Shown piece after piece: positions 6,006 to 10,925 of a DNA stretch of 10,925 bases. The DNA lies in the NCBI GenBank assembly GCA_021442745.1, contig JABUSI010000064.1, positions 1 to 10,925 of the forward strand, read 5' to 3'. The notes below the pieces were generated by a model. It made no database searches. It saw only the letters and a program-made list of their open reading frames with translations, and had not been told where the DNA came from. The number at the start of each line of letters is the position of its first letter. The first letter of the stretch is position 1. Source of the DNA: Erysipelotrichaceae bacterium (GTDB lineage Bacteria > Bacillota_I > Bacilli_A > Erysipelotrichales > Erysipelotrichaceae). Made by a program: the position numbers and the translations under genes.

Positions 6006-6995
6006 ATGGAAGACAAGAAAGTATTGGTCCAAGTTAAAAATCTGAAAAAATATTTCAATATGGGTGGCGGCGGATTGTTCGGTAAAAAGAATGCTGCTAT
6101 CCTAAAAGCTGTGGATGACGTAACCTTTGACATCTACGAAGGAGAAACCTTAGGGTTGGTAGGTGAATCCGGTTGCGGTAAAACGACGTTAGGCCGTACG
6201 ATTATGCGTCTGTACGATCCGACGGGCGGAGAAATCCTGTTTGAGGGAACGGATATTTCCAAAATGAACGCCAAGGAATTGTCACCGTTCCGTAAAAACA
6301 TGCATATGATCTTCCAGGATCCGTATGCATCACTGAACCCTCGTATGACGGTCAGTGAAATCATCATGGAATCCATGATTAATGATACCGATTTACCTGC
6401 TGACAAGCGAAAGGAACGTGTTCTGGAACTGCTTGATCTGGTAGGATTAAATAGTGACCATGCTACCCGGTTCCCGCATGAATTTTCAGGCGGACAACGG
6501 CAGCGTGTCGGAATTGCCAGAAGCTTGGCGGCAAATCCGAAATTCATTGTCTGCGATGAACCGATCAGTGCCCTGGATGTTTCCATTCAGGCACAGGTGG
6601 TGAACCTTTTGAAGGAATTGCAGCACAAGTATGGTCTGACCTATTTATTTATTGCCCATGATTTATCCATGGTGCAGTATATTTCGGACCGGGTAGGTGT
6701 TATGTACTTAGGTAAGCTGGTGGAACTGGCGGATTCGGATACGTTGTATTCCCGTCCGTTGCATCCGTATACCGAAGCCTTAATGTCTGCCATTCCGATC
6801 CCTGATCCGGATACGGAAGAAAACAAGCGCCGGATTATTGTCGAAGGAGAAGTGCCTTCCCCGATCAATCCGCCGTCAGGATGCGCGTTCAATACGCGTT
6901 GTCCGAAGGCTGCAGACCGTTGCCGGAAAGAATGTCCGAAGTTACAGGAAATTCAGCCGGGACATTTTGTAGCTTGTCATTTGTATGAGAAATAA
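6006..6995 (+). CDS. oppF: Peptide ABC transporter ATP-binding protein, OppF/DppF type
   Basis: This 329-residue ATPase is the second nucleotide-binding subunit. It shows Walker A GESGCGKT (53-60), Q-loop Q104 (IFQDPY), signature FSGGQRQR (160-167), Walker B KFIVCDEP (179-186) followed by ISALD, and H-loop H218 (IAHDLS). OppF-type features are the insertion before strand 2 rich in glycine ([12 protein letters not shown], 19-30), the [10 protein letters not shown] segment, and the C-terminal PLHPYTEAL and [10 protein letters not shown] segments. C293, C299, C306 and C324 repeat the spacing seen in the OppD tail, with an extra C310. AGGAGG at 5991-5996 lies in the last codons of oppD and the ATG is 1 base after the oppD stop. 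Together the two ATPases give a complete, non-redundant pair. Confidence 0.95.
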   Translation: MEDKKVLVQVKNLKKYFNMGGGGLFGKKNAAILKAVDDVTFDIYEGETLGLVGESGCGKTTLGRTIMRLYDPTGGEILFEGTDISKMNAKELSPFRKNMHMIFQDPYASLNPRMTVSEIIMESMINDTDLPADKRKERVLELLDLVGLNSDHATRFPHEFSGGQRQRVGIARSLAANPKFIVCDEPISALDVSIQAQVVNLLKELQHKYGLTYLFIAHDLSMVQYISDRVGVMYLGKLVELADSDTLYSRPLHPYTEALMSAIPIPDPDTEENKRRIIVEGEVPSPINPPSGCAFNTRCPKAADRCRKECPKLQEIQPGHFVACHLYEK

Positions 6996-7013
6996 AATGG
7001 AGGGAAAAGAAAC

Positions 7014-8630
7014 ATGAAGAAGTTATTTTTGGCAGTTCTTTCATTGTTGATGGTTGTAAGCTTAGCAGCTTGCGGCGGATCAGACAACAATGGCGGAAAC
7101 GAAACAACAGGACCAAAAGTTATGAACTGTAACGTTGGTTTCAGTCCTGATACTTTTGACCCGCAGGCATCTAACGTGTTGGAAAACGCTATCGTTACCA
7201 ACCAGATTTATGATTATTTATTGAGAGAAAACGGTAAGGGTGAATTCGAACCTGCTTTGGCTGAAAGCTATACAGTAAGCGAAGACGGTACGGTTTATAC
7301 TTTCACATTGCGTGAAGGTTTGACATTCGAAGACGGTTCTCCTTTGACCGCTGCAGACGTTGCGTTCTCTTATGAACGTGGTTTGGATCCGAACAACGCA
7401 TTTGACTATGCATACCAGATGTACTACATCAAGAACGGTGCTGCATTCAATGCCGGTGAATGCGCTGCTGAAGATTTGGGTCTGGAAGTTGTAGATGACA
7501 GAACATTGGTTGTTACTCTGGAATCTCCGACTGCTTACTTTGCATCTTTGACAGGCTTCAACACATTCGGTGTTGTTTCCAAGGCTTATGTTGAAGGTTG
7601 CGAAACATATGGTGTTGATGAAAACTCTACATTGGCATCCGGACCATTCAAGGTTGCTGAATTTGTTAAGGACCAATATGTTAAGTTCGTTAAGAACGAA
7701 AACTACTGGGATGCTGCTAACGTTAAACTGGATGAAGTTTACATGTATGCAGTAACCGATTCTTCTACGGAAGTTTCCATGTATGAAACAGACAAGTTAG
7801 ACTTCACATTCATGTCTATGGGTACTGCTGACTCTATGCGTTTTGCTTCTGAAGGTACATTGAAGACATGGTCAAGCTTGAATACACGTTATGTAATGGT
7901 TAACCATCAGAAGGAAGTTTTACAGAACGTTAACGTTCGTAAGGCATTGGTATTGGCTTTGGATCGTAAGGCATTGGCTGAAAACGTAGTTACCAACTCC
8001 GTTGCAGCAGGCGGATGGATTCCGGCTGGTATGGCTGCTGTAGATGATCCTACAAAACTGTTCCGTGAAGCTGATTTCTTACCGGAAAGCGGCGATGTTG
8101 CAGAAGCTCAGAGATTACTGGCTGAAGCTGGTTATCCGAACGGTGAAGGATTCCCTACAACATTGGAATTGGTTTACACAACAAGTGATGCAAACAAGGT
8201 ATTGGCTGAAGCTATCGTTGAAATGTGGAGACAGAACCTGGGTATTACGGTAATCGCTCAGAACCTGGAAGGTACTGTACGTCGTGACCGTAAGAATACC
8301 GGTGACTATGACTTCTCATTGGATGGCTGGTCAACAGACTACCTGGACCCATATTCATTCTTCGAAGTATTTGAAACAGGTAACATGTACAACCAGGCTA
8401 ACTACTCTAATACGGAATACGACAAGTGCCTGAATACAGCTAAGAACTCCAACGATCAGACTGTTCGTCAGCAAGCTATGACAGAAGCAGAAAAGATCTG
8501 GATGGAAGATATGGCTTCCTTGCCACTGTACGTATCCACAAAGAGCTACCTGGAAAAGGATTATGTAACCGGTGTAGTTCGTTCATTGATGGGTCAGTAT
8601 GACCTGAAGTGGGCAGACGTTAACAAATAA
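7014..8630 (+). CDS. oppA: Peptide-binding lipoprotein, SBP family 5 (OppA/DppA)
   Basis: This 538-residue extracellular receptor delivers peptides to OppBC. The N-terminus is a lipoprotein signal: KK, a hydrophobic stretch, then the lipobox SLAAC with Cys at residue 20 as lipidation site, followed by a flexible GGSDNNGGNE linker. The mature part has the family-5 opening (FSPDTFDPQ...NQIYDYLL), the LAESYTVSEDGTVYTF region with LTAADVAFSYERGLDP, and later VRKALVLALDRKALAENV, all normal for peptide-binding proteins. GGAGGG (6999-7004) precedes the ATG by 9 bases. Unlike its neighbours it favours GTT, GCT, TTG and CCT codons over GTA, GCG/GCA, CTG and CCG, which fits high expression. A strong hairpin terminator follows it. 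Ligand length preference cannot be predicted from sequence alone. Confidence 0.95.
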   Translation: MKKLFLAVLSLLMVVSLAACGGSDNNGGNETTGPKVMNCNVGFSPDTFDPQASNVLENAIVTNQIYDYLLRENGKGEFEPALAESYTVSEDGTVYTFTLREGLTFEDGSPLTAADVAFSYERGLDPNNAFDYAYQMYYIKNGAAFNAGECAAEDLGLEVVDDRTLVVTLESPTAYFASLTGFNTFGVVSKAYVEGCETYGVDENSTLASGPFKVAEFVKDQYVKFVKNENYWDAANVKLDEVYMYAVTDSSTEVSMYETDKLDFTFMSMGTADSMRFASEGTLKTWSSLNTRYVMVNHQKEVLQNVNVRKALVLALDRKALAENVVTNSVAAGGWIPAGMAAVDDPTKLFREADFLPESGDVAEAQRLLAEAGYPNGEGFPTTLELVYTTSDANKVLAEAIVEMWRQNLGITVIAQNLEGTVRRDRKNTGDYDFSLDGWSTDYLDPYSFFEVFETGNMYNQANYSNTEYDKCLNTAKNSNDQTVRQQAMTEAEKIWMEDMASLPLYVSTKSYLEKDYVTGVVRSLMGQYDLKWADVNK

Positions 8631-8643
8631 GAAAAACGTTTAC

Positions 8644-8691
8644 TAACAGAAGGAAGCCGGTAAAACTGGCTTCCTTTTATTAACAGAAGGA
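8644..8691 (+). repeat. 11-bp direct repeat flanking the terminator
   Basis: TAACAGAAGGA occurs at 8644-8654 and again at 8681-8691, 37 bases apart. The second copy supplies part of the Shine-Dalgarno (AGAAGGAGG) for the M42 gene, and the first forms the outer left arm of the terminator. It may reflect a small duplication or chance. Confidence 0.5.
8649..8680 (+). terminator. Intra-operon hairpin terminator after oppA
   Basis: The arm around GGAAGCCGG (8652-8660) pairs with CTGGCTTCC (8666-8674) across TAAAA, a 9-bp core with one G-T pair. It extends outward through AGA and TTTT (8675-8678). The next gene starts only 18 bases after the T-run, too close for an independent promoter, so the structure probably acts as a partial terminator or 3' mRNA-stabilising hairpin. 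Confidence 0.8.
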
Positions 8692-8698
8692 GGATACC

Positions 8699-9811
8699 AT
8701 GGAAAAGGAAAGAATTTTAGCTCCTTACGGAGACGTCAACATTCCGATGTTGAAAGAATTTAGTGAAGCGAAGGGAATCAGCGGGCATGAAGCCGGGGCA
8801 AGCCGTTGCATGAAGAAATGGCTGGAAGGCTATGCCGATACGTTTGAATATGACAATCTGGGCTCTTTGCTGGCGACGAAAAAGGGGACGAAATCAGAAA
8901 AAGGACCGAAGATTGCGTTGTTCGGTCATTTGGATGAAGTCGGATTCTATGTCAGAAGTATTGAAGAGAGCGGATATATCAAGGTTGCTCAGGCGGGCGG
9001 ATTCTGGCCTCACGTTCTGATGGCGCAGGAAGTGATGCTGACAACCCGGGAAGGAAAAGAGTATTACGGTATGATCAGTGCGTGCCCTCCTCACGGAATG
9101 GGTCCGGAAGCTGCGAAGACCGTTAAGAAATTAGATGAACTGTTCTTGGATTTCGGTGTGTGCGACAAGCAGGAAATCGAAGATCTGGGTATCCGGGTAG
9201 GAGATATGATTACCCTGGTATCCGAATTCAAGGAAATGGCCAATCCGAACTTCTTAATGGGAAAAGCCTGGGATGACAGAATCGGTGCAGCCGTTGCGAC
9301 GGATGTGGTTCGTCATCTGAAGGGTGAAGAACATCTGGCGGATGTTGTAGCGGTTGGCTCCGTACAGGAAGAAACGGGTTTGCGTGGTGCAAGAACGGCA
9401 GCTCATATGGTGGATGCGGACATTGCGATTGCGTTGGATGTAACGCTGGCAAGTGACGTACCGGACAGCAAGTACGGTGCCCCTCTGGCAAGCGGTGTGA
9501 CGCTGGGATTTATGGATGGTTCGGTGATTGCGAACCGGGAACTGATGTATTACATGGAAGATCTGTGTAAGGAAATGGGCATCAGTTTCGTGTATGACTT
9601 TATGCTGGTCGGCGGTACGGATTCCGGAGAAATCCACAAGTCCAAGAATGGTGTCGTCAATATGACGATGTCGATTCCGGCTCGTTCCATTCATTCGCAA
9701 CGGGCCATCATTCATCGCAAAGATGTTGCCGATACGGTAAAGGTATTGACGGAGTTCTGTAAGAGAGTGGACTGGGACTTGGTGGAAAAATTCAAGGCCA
9801 GCAACCGGTAG
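8699..9811 (+). CDS. M42 family metallo-aminopeptidase (glutamyl/deblocking aminopeptidase type)
   Basis: This 370-residue cytoplasmic enzyme belongs to the tetrahedral-aminopeptidase family, which forms large dodecameric shells and removes N-terminal residues from short peptides. The dinuclear-metal site is complete: H77 and the catalytic D79 in GHLDEVG, bridging D192 in AWDDRIGA, general base E224 and ligand E225 in VQEETGLRGA, D247 in ALDVTLASD, and H332 in RSIHSQRA. SGHEAG near residues 28-33 is the usual N-terminal family motif. Members cleave acidic or broad neutral residues; the exact preference is not visible here, so no gene symbol is given, although lactococcal PepA and FrvX-like proteins are relatives. 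The ATG at 8699 follows AGAAGGAGG by 7 bases. The gene depends on read-through from oppA, and pepC follows 9 bases after its stop. Confidence 0.93.
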   Translation: MEKERILAPYGDVNIPMLKEFSEAKGISGHEAGASRCMKKWLEGYADTFEYDNLGSLLATKKGTKSEKGPKIALFGHLDEVGFYVRSIEESGYIKVAQAGGFWPHVLMAQEVMLTTREGKEYYGMISACPPHGMGPEAAKTVKKLDELFLDFGVCDKQEIEDLGIRVGDMITLVSEFKEMANPNFLMGKAWDDRIGAAVATDVVRHLKGEEHLADVVAVGSVQEETGLRGARTAAHMVDADIAIALDVTLASDVPDSKYGAPLASGVTLGFMDGSVIANRELMYYMEDLCKEMGISFVYDFMLVGGTDSGEIHKSKNGVVNMTMSIPARSIHSQRAIIHRKDVADTVKVLTEFCKRVDWDLVEKFKASNR

Positions 9812-9820
9812 GAGAAAGTT

Positions 9821-10925
9821 ATGGCAAGAGATCTTACATTGGAAGCGTTGGGACAGTATACCGAAGAGTATCTGGAAAACCCGACCAAACGGGCAGTCAG
9901 ACGGGCATTGTTTAAGAGTGATATCGTCGATGCTGCCGAAATTATGGAAAACAAGCAGAACGTGATGGGACGGTTCAGCATTGATATTCCGACGATGGGA
10001 GCTACCAGTCAGGGAAACAGCGGCCGTTGCTGGATTTTTGCGGGAATGAACGTATTCCGTGAAATCATTGCGAAGAAGTGTAACATCAAGGATTTTGAAA
10101 TTTCCCAGAATTACGTAGCGTTCTACGATAAACTGGAAAAGATCAATTTCTTTCTGGAATCCGTCATCGATTTACGCGATAAGGACTATACCGACCGGAC
10201 GTTGTGGTGGGTATTGACCCAGGGTGTCAGTGACGGCGGTCAGTGGGATATGCTGACGGCGGTCATTAAGAAATACGGTCTGGTTCCGAAGGATGCAATG
10301 CCGGAATCCTACCAGTCCTCTCATACCCGCTGGATGAACAAATTAATGAATCGCCGGTTGCGTCGGTTTGCGAAAGAAGTCAAGGATGTAAACGGCAACA
10401 TGGAAGCGATTTATGCGTTGAAGGAAGAATGCGTAAAAGAAATGTACGGGTATCTGTGTACGTGTTTCGGAGTTCCGCCGAAGAGTTTCTCGTTTGAATA
10501 CGTGGATGCGAACAACGAATACCATCTGGATGAAAACCTGACGCCGTATACGTTCTATGAAAAGTATGTCGGGGAAGATCTGGATGATTATGTCAGTTTA
10601 ATCAATTCTCCGACTGACGATAAGCCGTATTATCAGATGTTCACGGTGAAGTATCTGGGTAGTGTCTGGGGTACGCCGATCCGCCATCTGAATCTGCCGA
10701 TGGATGAATTCAAGAGTACCGTGCTGGCACAGCTTTCCGATAAGGAAGTGGTCTGGTTCGGTTCCGATTGCGGTAACTACGGTATCCGGAAGGAAGGTTC
10801 ATGGGATCAGGCAAGTTTTGACTTTGCCGGATTGTTTGGGATGGATTTCGATCTGGATAAGGAACATGCGTTGTATACGTGTGAATCGGCCATGAATCAT
10901 GCGATGGTACTGACGGGTGTAAACG
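9821..10925 (+). CDS. pepC: Aminopeptidase C, C1B papain-like cysteine peptidase (3' end outside window)
   Basis: The frame is open from the ATG at 9821 to the right edge, giving 368 full codons of a protein normally about 435-450 residues long. It is a bleomycin-hydrolase-type aminopeptidase: Q64 (oxyanion hole) and nucleophile C70 lie in the motif SQGNSGRCWIFA, and the catalytic H360 lies in SAMNHAMVLTGVN just before the edge. The third residue, Asn, should lie some 20 residues further on, outside the window. Middle-region landmarks WVLTQGVSDGGQWDM and YGLVPKDAMPES are typical. Members form hexameric cytoplasmic barrels and release N-terminal residues with broad specificity. The ribosome site TAGGAG overlaps the M42 stop codon, so the two peptidases are translated from the same message. 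No frameshift is seen in the visible part. Confidence 0.94.
   Translation, partial: MARDLTLEALGQYTEEYLENPTKRAVRRALFKSDIVDAAEIMENKQNVMGRFSIDIPTMGATSQGNSGRCWIFAGMNVFREIIAKKCNIKDFEISQNYVAFYDKLEKINFFLESVIDLRDKDYTDRTLWWVLTQGVSDGGQWDMLTAVIKKYGLVPKDAMPESYQSSHTRWMNKLMNRRLRRFAKEVKDVNGNMEAIYALKEECVKEMYGYLCTCFGVPPKSFSFEYVDANNEYHLDENLTPYTFYEKYVGEDLDDYVSLINSPTDDKPYYQMFTVKYLGSVWGTPIRHLNLPMDEFKSTVLAQLSDKEVVWFGSDCGNYGIRKEGSWDQASFDFAGLFGMDFDLDKEHALYTCESAMNHAMVLTGVN

Noticed and set aside
9228..9715. Long minus-strand frames within the M42 peptidase gene
   Set aside because: They have His/Pro/Arg-rich composition typical of the antisense of a coding gene; the plus strand has a complete catalytic site.
8699..10925. 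The two downstream peptidases as an independent transcription unit
   Set aside because: No -10/-35 pair fits in the 18 bases between the terminator and the M42 start; read-through is the simpler reading, though a promoter inside oppA cannot be excluded.

Overview
The window looks like chromosomal DNA of a low-to-moderate GC Gram-positive (Bacillota). Strong AGGAGG-type ribosome binding sites precede nearly every gene, spacing is tight, the binding protein is a lipoprotein with a Gram-positive-style lipobox, and intrinsic terminators end in T-runs. The mix of CCG/ACG/CGG codons with TTG/TTA would suit Erysipelotrichia or a neighbouring gut lineage, but that placement is a guess from style, not from a marker gene. 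No tRNA, rRNA, CRISPR array or intact mobile element is visible.

Layout. Bases 1-209 are the tail of an EamA/DMT-type membrane transporter. A metallo-beta-lactamase-fold hydrolase follows (213-1007) and ends at a hairpin terminator that also serves the convergent small YbjQ-family gene (1033-1344, minus strand). A gene-poor stretch of about 460 bases (1445-1906) holds a perfect 10-bp inverted repeat, an orphan terminator-like hairpin, and the promoter region of the next transcription unit.

From 1907 to the window's right edge all genes are on the plus strand and nearly contiguous: pepP (Xaa-Pro aminopeptidase, M24B), oppB and oppC (permeases), oppD and oppF (ATPases), oppA (substrate-binding lipoprotein), an M42 metallo-aminopeptidase, and pepC (C1B cysteine aminopeptidase, cut by the edge). 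This is best read as a peptide-nutrition operon. The lipoprotein captures peptides outside the cell, the OppBC/DF complex imports them, and three cytoplasmic aminopeptidases of unrelated catalytic classes trim them to amino acids, with the proline block handled by PepP. A stem-loop terminator between oppA and the M42 gene, with no room for a promoter after it, probably sets the expression ratio. oppA also has clearly different synonymous codon use from its neighbours, as expected if it is made in large excess.

I see no clearly novel system. The points most worth following up are the intra-operon terminator, the oppA codon shift, the unexplained 1445-1760 region, and the linkage of three peptidases to one importer.
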